Part shown: positions 41,428 through 51,292 of the stretch, piece by piece
Layout of the letters: every line of letters starts with the position of its first letter
Position numbering within the stretch: the first letter of the stretch is position 1
Origin: Opitutia bacterium
Lineage (GTDB): Bacteria; Verrucomicrobiota; Verrucomicrobiia; Opitutales; Opitutaceae
Assembly (NCBI GenBank): GCA_016187945.1
Contig: JACPIT010000002.1
Span: 186,001 to 250,000, forward strand
Direction of reading: 5' to 3'
Length of the DNA: 64,000 nucleotides
Translations under genes and position numbers: made by a program
Notes under the pieces: generated by a model
Told to the model about the DNA's origin: nothing
Database searches by the model: none
The model's input: the letters and a program-made list of their open reading frames with translations, nothing else

Positions 41428-42120
41428 ATGAAACGCTTCTTCGACGCCGAACTCGAAACGCTCCGCACGCATCTGCTCCAGATGGGCGATCGCGCCATCG
41501 ATCAAACCCGCCGCGCTGTGCGCGCACTCTCCGAGGGCGATCTCGCGCTCGCGGACAAGGTCATCGCCGCCGACGACGAGATCGACCAGTTCGAGGTCCA
41601 GATCGACGACGAGGCCATCCGCTACATGACGCTTCGCGGCCCGGTCGCTTCCGAACTGCGCCTCGTGATCGTCGGCATGAAGGCCTCGCATGATCTCGAA
41701 CGCGTCGGCGACGAAGCCACGAGCATCGCCCGCCGCGCGCGCAAGCTCGCGATCGAGCCGAAGGTCGAACTCTACGCCGACATCCCGCGCATGGCCAACA
41801 TCGCGCTCGAAATGCTGCGCGACGCGCTCGACTGCTTCGTGAACGAAGACGAACAGAAGGCGCTCGCCGTCATCCGCCGCGACCCCGAGGTCGATAACAT
41901 CAACCGCCTCGTCTATCGTCGCCTCACGAGCTACATGATCGAGAAACCGGAGACGATCGCCTGGGCGCTGGAGCTGATGTTCGTCTCGAAATCGATCGAG
42001 CGCATCGCCGACCACGCGACGAACATCGCCGAGGAGATGATCTACCTCGCGAAGGGCAAGGACGTGCGCCACTCGGAAGAGCTGAAGCAGGCCGCGCAGC
42101 CGCCGCCGCAGGCGAAGTGA
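41428..42120 (+). CDS. phoU: Phosphate signalling protein PhoU
   Basis: 230 residues, two three-helix PhoU repeats each with the metal-binding E/D-x-x-x-D pattern (HDLERVGDEATSIARRA and KSIERIADHATNIAEEM). PhoU relays Pst transport state to the PhoR kinase and represses the Pho response when phosphate is plentiful. Last gene of the pst operon. The ATG 41428 follows a repeat hairpin without a clear Shine-Dalgarno sequence. Confidence 0.96.
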   Translation: MKRFFDAELETLRTHLLQMGDRAIDQTRRAVRALSEGDLALADKVIAADDEIDQFEVQIDDEAIRYMTLRGPVASELRLVIVGMKASHDLERVGDEATSIARRARKLAIEPKVELYADIPRMANIALEMLRDALDCFVNEDEQKALAVIRRDPEVDNINRLVYRRLTSYMIEKPETIAWALELMFVSKSIERIADHATNIAEEMIYLAKGKDVRHSEELKQAAQPPPQAK

Positions 42121-42136
42121 GTTTCGCAGCCCAGCC

Positions 42137-42369
42137 ATCCGGAGCGGCGATATTATATCGCCGTTCCGTCGGACGGAGGGCGGGGCGAATTCGAGACACG
42201 GCGGTTTTGTAGGAGCGGCTTTATGCCGCGATTCGAACGCGGCATGCGCATCGAAGCAATCGCGGCGTAAAGCCGCTCCTACAGCTCACGCAAGCGATGG
42301 CTGGGGAGTAGCGCGGTGCTTCAGCCCGCGCGGGAGCGACCTCGGCGCGGGCTGAAGCACCGCGCTACC
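42137..42369. repeat. Palindrome cluster between phoU and pit (families A and B)
   Basis: GGAGCGGCGATATTATATCGCCGTTCC (in two arms, 42140-42167), family A 42208-42283 and family B 42308-42369. Convergent genes flank it, so it may act as a two-way terminator region. Confidence 0.85.
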
Positions 42370-42381
42370 TGCCGCTCTCGC

Positions 42382-43449
42382 TCATGAATACCCGAGCGCC
42401 TTGCAAAGTTTCTCGACGCCGTAGCCGATCAGGCCGCAGACGGGCAGGGTGAAAATCCACGCCCACACGATGCGCTCGACCACGCCCCACTTGACCGCGC
42501 CGAAACGCTTCACGGCGCCGACGCCCATGATGGACGTCGAGATCGCATGCGTCGTGGAAAGCGGAATGCCGAAGCCGGACGCGATCTGAATGATGCCGGC
42601 GGCGGTGGTCTCGGCGGCGAAGCCGTGCACCGGCTGCAGGCGGACCATCTTGTGGCCCATCGTGCGGATGATGCGCCAGCCGCCGGCGGCCGTGCCGGCG
42701 CACATCGTCAGCGCGCACGAGAAGACGACCCATTGCCTGATCTCGAAATTGGGAGTGCGCAAAAACTCGGCCCACGCCGGCAGATCGTTGAACACGCCCG
42801 CCTTCGTGCCCGTGAAAAGCGCAAGCGCGATGATGCCCATCGTCTTTTGCGCGTCGTTGAGGCCGTGGCTGTGGCCCATGAAGGCGGCGCTGGCGAGCTG
42901 GAGCTTGCCGAAGATGCTGTTCACCGTGCGCGGGCGGAGACGGTGGATGCACATCGTCAGAAGAAACATCAGCAGCCCGCCGCCGATGAAGCCGATGATG
43001 GGAGACGTGATCATCGGCAGCACCACTTTCGGCCACAGACCGACGGCGGCGCCTTTGGCGTCAATCGCCGACCAGGTCAGCACGTTCCAGTTGTCATTAG
43101 CGGAGGCGACCGCCGCGCCGCACAATCCGCCGATCAGCGCATGCGACGAACTCGACGGCAGCCCGAGCCACCACGTGAGCAGGTTCCAGATGATCGCACC
43201 GGTGAGGCCGGAGAGGATGGTGATCATCGTCACGTAGTTCGTGTCGACGAGTCCCTTGCCGATCGTGGAGGCGACGGCGGTGCCGGCGAGCGCGCCGGTG
43301 AGATTGAAAAACGCCGCCAGCATGATCGCCTGGCGCGGCGTGAGCACCTTGGTCGAGACGACAGTGGCGATGGCGTTCGCGGCGTCGTGGAAGCCGTTGA
43401 TGTATTCGAACACCAACGCCGCGGCGAGGACGATCAGGAAGATGGTCAT
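42382..43449 (-). CDS. pit: Low-affinity inorganic phosphate transporter, Pit family
   Basis: 355 residues and about ten membrane segments. The two PHO4 signature repeats are visible: GFHDAANAIATVVSTKVL near the N-terminus and GLNDAQKTMGIIALAL in the second half. It carries metal-phosphate complexes with protons. It lies 19 bases downstream of the DUF47 gene on the same strand, the usual Pit-accessory pair, converging on the high-affinity pst operon. Confidence 0.95.
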   Translation of the reverse strand: MTIFLIVLAAALVFEYINGFHDAANAIATVVSTKVLTPRQAIMLAAFFNLTGALAGTAVASTIGKGLVDTNYVTMITILSGLTGAIIWNLLTWWLGLPSSSSHALIGGLCGAAVASANDNWNVLTWSAIDAKGAAVGLWPKVVLPMITSPIIGFIGGGLLMFLLTMCIHRLRPRTVNSIFGKLQLASAAFMGHSHGLNDAQKTMGIIALALFTGTKAGVFNDLPAWAEFLRTPNFEIRQWVVFSCALTMCAGTAAGGWRIIRTMGHKMVRLQPVHGFAAETTAAGIIQIASGFGIPLSTTHAISTSIMGVGAVKRFGAVKWGVVERIVWAWIFTLPVCGLIGYGVEKLCKALGYS

Positions 43450-43468
43450 GATCGGCGGTCGCGGGGGC

Positions 43469-44104
43469 TCAGGAGTATTTCAGCATGATCTGGAAGACGA
43501 CCTGCCCGGCGTCGCGCGCGCGGTCGACGGCCGTTTCGACGAGATCGTAGAGTTCCATCAGAATGACGACTTCCTTCGCGTCGTAGGGGCCGTTGTAGAG
43601 ATCTTTCACCAGCGAGAGCATGACCTTGTCGGCTTCGCCTTCGGCAAATTGCAGGCGCGAGTGGGCGTCCTTGATGCGGTCGATGTTCGTGCCCTTGCGG
43701 AGCTGCTTCACCATGAAATACACGCTCTCGACCGCTTCTTCGAGCAGCACCACCTGGCGCTGCATGCTCTCGCGCGGCACGCGCGCGGGGCAAATCGTGA
43801 GGCGCTCGACGATTTTTTCGACGGTCTTCGGAATTCGGTAGAGCGCGAGTGAGAGCGCTTCGATGTCCTCGCGCTCGAGCGGGGTGACGAACGTCTTGCA
43901 CAGCTCCTCGGTAATCTGCTGGGTGATGCGCTTGTCCTTGCGGCGTGTCTGTATGATGTCGTGGATGCTCGAGGCTTGGGCCGCGCTTTCGTTGGCCAGG
44001 ATCTTGGCGAGCAGGCCGGCGGCGAGCTTCGCTTCCTCGGCACTCGCGTCCAGCAGATCGTAGAACTTCTCCTCTTTGCCCAGCAGCTTCTTGAACGAAA
44101 TCAT
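43469..44104 (-). CDS. DUF47 family Pit accessory protein (PhoU-like)
   Basis: 211 residues, all helical, PhoU-related (MISFKKLLGKEEKFYDLL; LLEEAVESVYFMVKQLRKG). DUF47 proteins accompany Pit transporters and are thought to regulate them. ATG 44104 gives the family length; the 11-codon upstream extension is not conserved-looking. First gene of the DUF47-pit pair. Weak Pho-box-like spacing (GTCACAT, then GTCGCGC 11 bases later) is seen on the minus strand around 44185-44203. Confidence 0.92.
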   Translation of the reverse strand: MISFKKLLGKEEKFYDLLDASAEEAKLAAGLLAKILANESAAQASSIHDIIQTRRKDKRITQQITEELCKTFVTPLEREDIEALSLALYRIPKTVEKIVERLTICPARVPRESMQRQVVLLEEAVESVYFMVKQLRKGTNIDRIKDAHSRLQFAEGEADKVMLSLVKDLYNGPYDAKEVVILMELYDLVETAVDRARDAGQVVFQIMLKYS

Positions 44105-44250
44105 ACGTGCTCTGACCGATAGCCGAGGAGCTGCCACAGGCGAGGGTTAATTTACAAAAGTCACGAATTTCAGCGCGGCGCGACGGAAATGTGACGAGTT
44201 CGGTCCCCGACTAAACTCGGTGGCCTGATCGACCGATTGCTCGGCGCGGT

Positions 44251-46110
44251 ATGGCGAGGAAATCCACGGCTACTTCACTCCCGGTGCAATTGCGCCGGCT
44301 CTTTTTATGCGCGGGCATGGTCAGCCTGCTCGGATGCGGAGCGACGATCGCGCTGATGTCGCGCGTGAACCGCCAGGTCGCGGGAGTCGAGCGCGCGGTC
44401 GAGAGCGAGGCGATGCCGGCGACGGAGTTGCTGCGGTGCGCCGACGCGGTGGCGCTGCGCGTCACGCAATACAACCGCACGCGCACCGAGGCCGACCGGC
44501 GTGAAGCTATCGCCGAGTTCGAGCGGGCCCGGCATTTGGTCGCGGTCGCGCGCGTGCAATTCGTCGGGGCGCCGGAACCGGCGGGCCTCGGCCCGACGGC
44601 CGATCAGCTTCAGCAATGGCAATCGGCGTTCGAGCAACTCGCCGCCGCGAACCTCCGCAACGAACGCTCCGTCCGCGGCATCGCCGCGCAGGTCTCGCTG
44701 CTCTCCACCCTCTGCCTCCAACTCGCCACCGACGACGGCACGCAGATTTCCGGTCCGCGCGCTCCGGGCCATCGCGAGACTTTCGCCCGCGGGCTCGGCG
44801 CGCTCGCCGAGGTGCAGAACAACGTGCTCTTCGCCAGCTCGCTGCTCGATGCGGAGTTCGCGGACCGCGCGTTGAAGCGCCAAGCCGCGCTCGCACCCGA
44901 AATCGCGACGATGCTCGCGGCCACGGCGCCGTCCGATCTGCGCGATTTCATCGACGACGTGCACAGTCGCGTGCGCGACCTGGGCGACGAGCTGGCGAAC
45001 CTGAAACTCTCGATCGTCGAGCGCGTCCGGTTGTCCCAGACCGTCTCCGACCTCGGCGCCGGGATCGCGGGCCGGCTGCAACCGGTGACGGAAAAGACGA
45101 TGCATGCGACGCTCGGCGCAGCGCGTGCGTCGGCGGCGGACTTGAACTCGACCGTGCTCGGCGTGGCGGGTGCAGCGCTGTTGCTGCCGATTGCCGGGCT
45201 CGTCGTGGCGCGCTGGTTTTCGGCGCGCGTCCGGTCTCGCCTGCAAGCGCTCGCTGCGCGCATGGGCGGCGGAGCCGCGGAGCTGGAGCGGGAGACGACG
45301 GCAGTCGGCGCCGAGGCCACGCAACTCGCGGCAGTCGCCGAAGAGGAGGCGGCCGCACTCCACGAAATCACAGGCAACGCGGCGCGCGTCGCCACGGCGG
45401 CGGAGTCGACGCGCGATCGCGTCGGGGCGATGAGCCAGTTGATGCAACGCACGTCGCGCGAGACGACTCAGGGCGAGCAGAGCGTCGGCGAGTTGAGCGC
45501 GGCGATGCGTGAGATCGCCGCGTCGGGCGACCGGGTGCAGCGCGTGATCGACTCGATCGAGGAGATTGCGTTTCAGACCAACCTGCTCGCGTTGAACGCC
45601 GCGATCGAAGCCGCGCGCGCCGGCGAGGCCGGGCGGGGTTTCGCGGTCGTGGCCGACGAAGTGCGCCGGCTCGCCGCGCGCAGCGCCGAAGCGGCGCGCC
45701 AGTCCGTGGACCTGATCAGCGCTTCGCAACAGACCAACCATCGCGGCGCCACGGTCGCCACGGCGGTGGCGTCGAATTTCCAGGCGATCGCGCGCGCCGT
45801 GGGCGAGGCCCGGGAGTTGCTGACGGCCACCGAGGCGGCTTCGCGCGAGCAGGTCGATTCCGCGGCGGCGATTCACGCTGCGCTCCAGCAATTGAGCTGC
45901 CGCGGGTCGCAGGCGGCGGAGCGTGCGCAACGCCAGGCGCGGTTCGCGACGGAGTTGCAGGCGTATTCGCATCAGCTCGCCGTGGACGCGGGGTGGCTGC
46001 GGCAATTTTCCGGCGCGCGCGCGGAGCGAAACGCGCCGCCGAATCCGCGTCCCGTCGCGGAGGCGCGCGCGGCGGACGAGGTCGAGCTTCAGGCCACGGG
46101 GACGAGATAA
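44251..46110 (+). CDS. Methyl-accepting chemotaxis protein
   Basis: 619-residue transmembrane chemoreceptor. TM1 (about 13-33), a helical periplasmic sensor of about 270 residues, TM2 ([21 protein letters not shown]), then the cytoplasmic coiled coil with the CheA/CheW hairpin tip [20 protein letters not shown] and [20 protein letters not shown]. The first segment is [19 protein letters not shown]. It lacks a clear C-terminal CheR pentapeptide. No che genes are nearby. Its 3' end overlaps the convergent kinase gene by 22 bases. Confidence 0.92.
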   Translation: MARKSTATSLPVQLRRLFLCAGMVSLLGCGATIALMSRVNRQVAGVERAVESEAMPATELLRCADAVALRVTQYNRTRTEADRREAIAEFERARHLVAVARVQFVGAPEPAGLGPTADQLQQWQSAFEQLAAANLRNERSVRGIAAQVSLLSTLCLQLATDDGTQISGPRAPGHRETFARGLGALAEVQNNVLFASSLLDAEFADRALKRQAALAPEIATMLAATAPSDLRDFIDDVHSRVRDLGDELANLKLSIVERVRLSQTVSDLGAGIAGRLQPVTEKTMHATLGAARASAADLNSTVLGVAGAALLLPIAGLVVARWFSARVRSRLQALAARMGGGAAELERETTAVGAEATQLAAVAEEEAAALHEITGNAARVATAAESTRDRVGAMSQLMQRTSRETTQGEQSVGELSAAMREIAASGDRVQRVIDSIEEIAFQTNLLALNAAIEAARAGEAGRGFAVVADEVRRLAARSAEAARQSVDLISASQQTNHRGATVATAVASNFQAIARAVGEARELLTATEAASREQVDSAAAIHAALQQLSCRGSQAAERAQRQARFATELQAYSHQLAVDAGWLRQFSGARAERNAPPNPRPVAEARAADEVELQATGTR

Positions 46111-48134
46111 GGCCGGCAGGCGCCGATGATCGCGTCGACCGTGAAGGGCTTCCGGATCACCGCCGTGCCGGCGATGTGCGCGAGGCCGGAGTCGAGGTCC
46201 ATCGTCCCGGCGTGACCGGTGATGAAGATGACGCGCTCGGCGAGTTCCGGGCGGTGCTCGGCGATCCACCGGCGCAGTTGCAGTCCGTCGACGCGCGGCA
46301 TGCGCACGTCGGAGACGATGAGATCGAACGAGGTGTCGCGCAGTTTTTCCTGCGCTTCCTGCCCGTCGGACGCGAGCTCGACGCGGCACGAAAACGAGAC
46401 CCGCAGGAGTTCCTGCATAAACTGGCGGACAAATTCCTCGTCGTCGACGATCAACACGCTGCGGCGCGAGGCGTCGTAGTGCGACTCCGCCGGCTGCGTG
46501 GACTCGCTGGGCCTGCTCCGGGCGTCGCCGGCCTGGACCGGCAGGCGGAGCGAGAACGTCGAGCCGGCGCCCGGCGTGCTGTCGACGCTGATTTCCCCGC
46601 CGTGCTGGCGCACGATGCTGGCGGAAATGCTGAGGCCGAGGCCGGTGCCGCGCGGGCCTTTGGTCGTGAAGAACGGATCGAAGATGCGCGACAGATGTTC
46701 GGCTTTGATGCCGGTGCCGATGTCGTGCACGCGGAGCCAGGCTCCGTCCGAATCGGTCTCGACGACGAGCGTCAGTTCCGGACGGGCGGTGTGCTCCATC
46801 GCGTGCAGCGCGTTCAGGACGAGGTTGATCAAAACCTGCTTGAGCTGGGGCCCGTCGCCTTTGGTCCAGACCGGTTCGGGCGGCACGCGCAGGACGGCCT
46901 CGCAACGATGCTCGCGCAGTTGGTAGCGCAGCATCTGCACCGCCTCGCGACAGAGCGCGGTGAGATCGAGCAGCGAAAAATCGGTGCCCGCCGGGCGCGC
47001 GATGTTGAGCAGTTGCTTGATGATCTGCGCGGCCTCGCTCGAGCTGCGGCGGATGCACTGCGTGTGCATGCGCAGCGCGGGCGGCGCGACCGCTTCGAGC
47101 AGCTCGGCGAACCCCAGCACGGGCGTGAGCTTGTTGTTCAACTCGTGCGCGACGCCGGCGACGAGCGTGTCGAGCATGTTTTGTTTTTCCTGCCGGGCGA
47201 GCTGTTGCTCGAGCGCGCGTTGCTCGGTGACGTCCTCGAGAAACGTGCAGATTTGTCCGGTCTCGGCGACCCAACTGCAATGCAACTCGATCGTGCGGGT
47301 GGTGCCGTCGGGGAGCGCGAAAAGAAAATCGCCGGCGGTCGGCTCGATGGTGGCGCCGGCGCGTTCGAGCGCGGCGAGCACCTCGGCGAAGCGCGCGCAC
47401 TCGGTCGTGAGCAGCCACTCGGGCAGCGACCCGCGCGACGCGGGCGGGCGGGCGTCGAGCTGGAGGATCTGTTCGAAGCGGCGGTTATGCGCCACGACCT
47501 CGCAGCTCGGGGCGAGCAGCGCGACGCCGAGAGCGTTGTTTTCAAAGAGCGCCTTGTAGCGCCCCTGCGATTGCCGGAGCTGGTGGTTGATCTGAAACAG
47601 CTCGAGGTTTTGCTGCCGCAACTCGTCGTCCTGCTCGACGACCCGGCGCAGTTGCTGGCCGAAAAGCTGGAGCTGGAGTCGCGCGAGATTGGGCACGGGC
47701 ACCAAGCCGACCAGCTCGCCCGCGGGCGTGACGAGCACGACATCCTCGAAAAACTCCGAGCCGCTGCGCGAGAGCGCCTCGTCGAAGATGCGGTGGAGCG
47801 GCGCGTCTTCGCGATAGATCAGCGGACGAGGTGTGCGCGCGGTCGTGACGGGGCTGTTGCCGTAGAGCGCGAAGCCGTAGCGCGAGCCGAGCAATCCGCC
47901 GACGGCTGCGCGCGAGCACAGCCCGGTGACCTTGCCCGCGTGAACGATCGCGAAGAAATCCTGCGACAACCGCTGGAACATCGCCTGCACCTCGGCGAGC
48001 GGCGTGTGGGCGTCGACGCAGCAGCAGTGATGCACGAGGTCGGCCAGGCACGCTTTCTCCGCCGTGACGTTGTCGGCGACGCACGGCAGAGGGGCGAGAG
48101 GAAGCATCCGATCCGGAGCTGATTGCAGCAGCAT
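46089..48134 (-). CDS. Hybrid sensor kinase: CBS pair, PAS, HisKA, HATPase, receiver
   Basis: 681 residues, cytoplasmic (no membrane segments). Residues about 15-165 look like two CBS repeats ([20 protein letters not shown], then [12 protein letters not shown]). A PAS domain (about 190-315) follows, with [22 protein letters not shown]. HisKA contains [15 protein letters not shown], HATPase [10 protein letters not shown] and GTGLGLSIS, and a C-terminal receiver [10 protein letters not shown] and [14 protein letters not shown]. The CBS input suggests sensing of adenine nucleotides. The receiver faces a missing Hpt or regulator partner elsewhere. It converges on and overlaps the chemoreceptor gene. 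Confidence 0.88.
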   Translation of the reverse strand: MLLQSAPDRMLPLAPLPCVADNVTAEKACLADLVHHCCCVDAHTPLAEVQAMFQRLSQDFFAIVHAGKVTGLCSRAAVGGLLGSRYGFALYGNSPVTTARTPRPLIYREDAPLHRIFDEALSRSGSEFFEDVVLVTPAGELVGLVPVPNLARLQLQLFGQQLRRVVEQDDELRQQNLELFQINHQLRQSQGRYKALFENNALGVALLAPSCEVVAHNRRFEQILQLDARPPASRGSLPEWLLTTECARFAEVLAALERAGATIEPTAGDFLFALPDGTTRTIELHCSWVAETGQICTFLEDVTEQRALEQQLARQEKQNMLDTLVAGVAHELNNKLTPVLGFAELLEAVAPPALRMHTQCIRRSSSEAAQIIKQLLNIARPAGTDFSLLDLTALCREAVQMLRYQLREHRCEAVLRVPPEPVWTKGDGPQLKQVLINLVLNALHAMEHTARPELTLVVETDSDGAWLRVHDIGTGIKAEHLSRIFDPFFTTKGPRGTGLGLSISASIVRQHGGEISVDSTPGAGSTFSLRLPVQAGDARSRPSESTQPAESHYDASRRSVLIVDDEEFVRQFMQELLRVSFSCRVELASDGQEAQEKLRDTSFDLIVSDVRMPRVDGLQLRRWIAEHRPELAERVIFITGHAGTMDLDSGLAHIAGTAVIRKPFTVDAIIGACRPYLVPVA

Positions 48135-48239
48135 AGAAAAGCAGGCTGCTCCTCGACATCGGCCGTCTCAACGGTCGCGGAGTTACGTTTCCGTGAACTG
48201 CCGCGCGAGGCCGAAAACCATCCCCGCGAACGTCAAAAA

Positions 48240-48317
48240 TGGGGCGGCCAACGGGACTCGAACCCGCGACCCCAAGATCCACAATCTTGTGCTCTAACCA
48301 ACTGAGCTATGACCGCC
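48240..48317 (-). tRNA. tRNA-His (anticodon GTG)
   Basis: Cloverleaf on the minus strand. Acceptor 5' G-GCGGUCA pairs with the 3' strand UGGCCGCC and the CCA end is encoded (48242-48240). D arm AGCUCAGUUGGUUAGAGC, anticodon stem CAAGA/UCUUG with loop UUGUGGA (GUG), T arm GCGGGUUCGAGUCCCGU. The extra G at position -1 and C73, the His identity elements, are both encoded. Confidence 0.96.
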
Positions 48318-48421
48318 GTGAAAAGACGAGCGGGGAAATTCCCCACCGGCCCTGCCGCTGTCAATCCTTCTCTCGCGCTTTCCCCGTTGCGCTTCCGGAG
48401 CGGCGGGATTGAGTTCGCAAC

Positions 48422-49237
48422 ATGGCGCGGATCCGACTGTTGACCTACAACATCGCCCACGCCCGCGGGCTCAGTTTGCACCAGACCCTGCGGTCGCGCG
48501 CGCGGATTCGGGCGCAGTTGGTCAACATCGCCCACCTGATCAAACGTCTCGATGCCGACGTCGTCGCGTTCCAGGAAATCGACGAGAACTCGCGCTGGAG
48601 CGGCAGTTTCGACCATCTCGCGTTTCTCGCGGAGCACACCGGCTTGCCGCACTTCGTCCACGGCGTGAACAACCGCTTCACGCGCCTCGGCGGGCACCTG
48701 CACCTGAACTACGGCAACGCCGTGCTCTCGCGCTATCCGATCTCGCACTCCGAAAACGTGCCGTTCGGGCGGCGATTCATCGGCGAAAAGGGCGCCTTGT
48801 TTACGGAGATCGAGACGCCCGCCGGGCGTGTGCCGGTGATGAGCGTCCACATGCACCACCGCTCGCGCGCCTCGCGGCTGAAGCAGGCCGCTCAGCTCAT
48901 CGAGTTTCTCGATCGGCAGCGCTTGCACCGCGGTGCGCACTGGCGCGCGAAGCCGATCGTTTGCGGTGACCTGAACAACCCGTCGCACACGCCCGACGCG
49001 ACCGCGATGCTGCTCGGTTACTTCGAGGAGCTCGACAACTACACGCTGCTGCCCAAAGGCCTCAAAGGTCGCGCGCTGCACACGTTCCCGTCGTTTTTCC
49101 CCAGTCGAGCGCTCGACTACATCTACCTGCCGAGCCAGTGCTGCGACCCGGAGGTGACCGTCGTGCGCAGCTACCTCTCGGACCACCGGCCGGTGTTCGT
49201 GGAGTTCCGGCTGCGAGTGAGCAGCGCCGGTCTCTGA
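48422..49237 (+). CDS. Endonuclease/exonuclease/phosphatase (EEP) family hydrolase
   Basis: 271 residues of the DNase I-like fold: LLTYNIAHARG, FQEIDENS (metal Glu), YGNAVLSRYPI, MSVHMHH, VCGDLNNPSH, ALDYIYLP, and the catalytic SDHRPVFVEF. No signal peptide. Substrate may be a phospholipid, sphingolipid or nucleic acid; sequence does not decide. The last codons and the TGA stop are formed by a family C palindrome (49223-49244), so the C-terminus SSAGL is probably repeat-derived. Confidence 0.85.
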   Translation: MARIRLLTYNIAHARGLSLHQTLRSRARIRAQLVNIAHLIKRLDADVVAFQEIDENSRWSGSFDHLAFLAEHTGLPHFVHGVNNRFTRLGGHLHLNYGNAVLSRYPISHSENVPFGRRFIGEKGALFTEIETPAGRVPVMSVHMHHRSRASRLKQAAQLIEFLDRQRLHRGAHWRAKPIVCGDLNNPSHTPDATAMLLGYFEELDNYTLLPKGLKGRALHTFPSFFPSRALDYIYLPSQCCDPEVTVVRSYLSDHRPVFVEFRLRVSSAGL

Positions 49238-49308
49238 CCGGCGAAATGAGGCTGCGCTAGCCTCTCGCGGAACGAATCGACCGAGATCGCCGGTCAGAGA
49301 CCGGCGCT
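49223..49308. repeat. Inverted pair of family C palindromes
   Basis: AGCGCCGGTCTCTGACCGGC (49223-49242) and its inverted partner ending CGGTCAGAGACCGGCGCT (49287-49308). The left copy overlaps the EEP gene stop. Confidence 0.85.
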
Positions 49309-49386
49309 ACTTGCGTTCTACGCGCCGCCGCTGACGCAATTCCGCGTTGCTCCGCCGCTCAGGCGTGTGCTCTCTTCATCACTCCC

Positions 49387-50196
49387 ATGGATCGCATCGC
49401 CGACGCTTTTGCCCGCACTCGTGCCGAGAAACGTGCCGCCTTCGTGGCCTACCTGTGCGCGGGCGATCCGGATTTCGACACGTCGCTCGCGGCTTGCCGC
49501 GCGGTGATCGAGGCCGGCGTCGACGTGCTCGAACTCGGCGTGCCGTTTTCCGATCCGCTGGCCGACGGGCTCACCAACCAACTCGCCGCGCAACGCGCCC
49601 TTGAGAGCGGCATGACGATCGCGCGCGTCCTCGAACTCGTGCGGCGCGTCCGCGAGTCCAGCCAGGTGCCGATCGTTTTCTACACCTACTACAACCTCGT
49701 GTTCGCCAACGGCGTGGATGCCGCGGTGCACGCCGCGAAGGACGCGGGCGTCGACGGCATGCTCGTGCTCGACCTGCCGCCCGAGGAGTCCGCCGACTTC
49801 GCCGCCGCGTGTCGCGCGCGCGGGATGAAGAGCGTGTTCATCGTCGCGCCGACCACGCCCGAGGCGCGCCTCGCGAAAATTTGCGGCGCGGCAACCGGCT
49901 TTATTTATTACGTGTCGCGCGAAGGGGTCACGGGCGAGCGCGGCGAAGTGGCCGGCGGCATCGGCGAGGCGGTCGCGCGCATCAAGACGCACACCTCGCT
50001 GCCGGTCGTCGTCGGCTTCGGCATCTCGAATCGCGACCAGGTGCGCGCCGTCGCCGCCTCGCAGACCGACGGCGTCGTCGTCGGCAGCGCGCTCGTCAAC
50101 GTCATCAAAACCAATCTCGCGACGCGCGCGGCGATCGCGGCGCAGATGAAAACCAAGGCGGCGGATCTCGTCGCGGGCGTGCGCGGCGCCGCCTGA
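49387..50196 (+). CDS. trpA: Tryptophan synthase alpha chain
   Basis: Cleaves indole-3-glycerol phosphate to indole and glyceraldehyde-3-phosphate, passing indole to TrpB. 269 residues; catalytic Glu49 and Asp60 are present (VLELGVPFSDPLADG), with FIYYVSREGVTG and the phosphate loop GFGISNRDQVRA, GVVVGSAL. trpB is not adjacent, so trpA is separated from the rest of the pathway, as in some other phyla. A response-regulator gene follows after 6 bases and is probably co-transcribed. Confidence 0.95.
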   Translation: MDRIADAFARTRAEKRAAFVAYLCAGDPDFDTSLAACRAVIEAGVDVLELGVPFSDPLADGLTNQLAAQRALESGMTIARVLELVRRVRESSQVPIVFYTYYNLVFANGVDAAVHAAKDAGVDGMLVLDLPPEESADFAAACRARGMKSVFIVAPTTPEARLAKICGAATGFIYYVSREGVTGERGEVAGGIGEAVARIKTHTSLPVVVGFGISNRDQVRAVAASQTDGVVVGSALVNVIKTNLATRAAIAAQMKTKAADLVAGVRGAA

Positions 50197-50202
50197 TTCT
50201 CC

Positions 50203-51126
50203 ATGTCGTCCCCGACCGCGCGCCGCATTCTGCTGATCGACGACGATCGGCTGCAGCACGCGCTGGTGCACGGGTTCGTCGGCCGCTTTCGCGGCGGGCC
50301 CTGGGAACTCGAAGTCGCGGCCGATTACGCGACGGGCCTGAAGAAACTGCTTTCGGGCAAATACTCCGTCTGCCTGCTCGACTATCGTCTCGGCCAGCGC
50401 GACGGGCTCGAACTCCTCCGCGAGGCCCGCCAGGCGGAAAACTCGACGCCGGTCGTGTTTCTCACCGCGGACGCGAGCGAGGAGACCGACGATGCCGCGA
50501 TGGAAGCCGGCGCGATGGATTATCTCGTCAAGGGCGAGCTCAACCCGCGCATCCTCGAGCACGCGATCCGCTACGCGCGCAAGCTCGGAGAGACGATGGG
50601 GCAACTGAAGCTCCTCGCCACGCGCGATGCGCTCACCGGCTTGCACAACCGCCGCGAGTTCGACCGCATGGTCGCCGACGAATGCCAGCGCGCGGCGCGC
50701 TTCGGCCATCCGTTCGCGCTCGTGATGGCGGACATCGATTTCTTCAAAAAAATCAACGACACGCACGGTCACCAAGTCGGCGACGAGGTGCTGAAGCACG
50801 TCGCGAGTCTCCTCGCGGGCCAGCTCCGCGTCGTCGACCGCATCGCGCGCTACGGCGGCGAGGAGTTCGCGATTCTGATGGTCGAGACGGACCGCAAATC
50901 TGCCGTCGAAGGCATGCATCGCTTGTTCGCGTTGCTCGCCGAGACGCCCTGCCAGCCGGAGGGCACCGATCTCACGCTGAACGTCACGCTCAGCGCCGGC
51001 CTCGCCGTCATGCCCGACGATGCCGCCGCGTGCAGCGAACTGATCGCCCTCTCCGACAAGGCGCTCTACGCCGCGAAGCACGCCGGGCGGAATCGCGTGG
51101 TGACGGCGCATAGCCTCAAAGCGTAG
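50203..51126 (+). CDS. Response regulator with GGDEF (diguanylate cyclase) output
   Basis: 307 residues: a receiver domain (LLIDDDRLQH; phospho-Asp in CLLDYRLGQRDG; TADAS; Lys in YLVKGEL) followed by GGDEF with active motif RYGGEEF. The product inhibition site RxxD (RVVD) stands five residues before it, so an active, feedback-controlled c-di-GMP synthase is expected. Substrate-binding DALTGLHNRREFD and DIDFFKKINDTHGH are intact. The kinase partner is not adjacent. It starts 6 bases after trpA. Confidence 0.93.
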   Translation: MSSPTARRILLIDDDRLQHALVHGFVGRFRGGPWELEVAADYATGLKKLLSGKYSVCLLDYRLGQRDGLELLREARQAENSTPVVFLTADASEETDDAAMEAGAMDYLVKGELNPRILEHAIRYARKLGETMGQLKLLATRDALTGLHNRREFDRMVADECQRAARFGHPFALVMADIDFFKKINDTHGHQVGDEVLKHVASLLAGQLRVVDRIARYGGEEFAILMVETDRKSAVEGMHRLFALLAETPCQPEGTDLTLNVTLSAGLAVMPDDAAACSELIALSDKALYAAKHAGRNRVVTAHSLKA

Positions 51127-51292
51127 CCGATCGAGCAGGTGGTCCCGTAGCGGCCGACGTCAGGAGGCCGGGAATGGGGCCGCGATCACAGCCTCGTTAC
51201 CTCGGCTGCTACTTCGATTCGGCTGCTCCTTCGGCTCGGTTGCTACCTTGGCTCGACGGCTTTCGGTTCCGTCGCGTGGACTTCGCTCGAAA

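Noticed and set aside
24087-42369. Regularly repeated palindromes as a possible CRISPR array
   Set aside because: Repeats are far apart, self-complementary and lack spacers of constant length; no cas genes.
44105-44250. Pho box before the DUF47-pit pair
   Set aside because: Only one weak pair (GTCACAT/GTCGCGC) with 11-base spacing. Pit is usually not PhoB-activated, so it was noted in the gene entry but not listed as a site.
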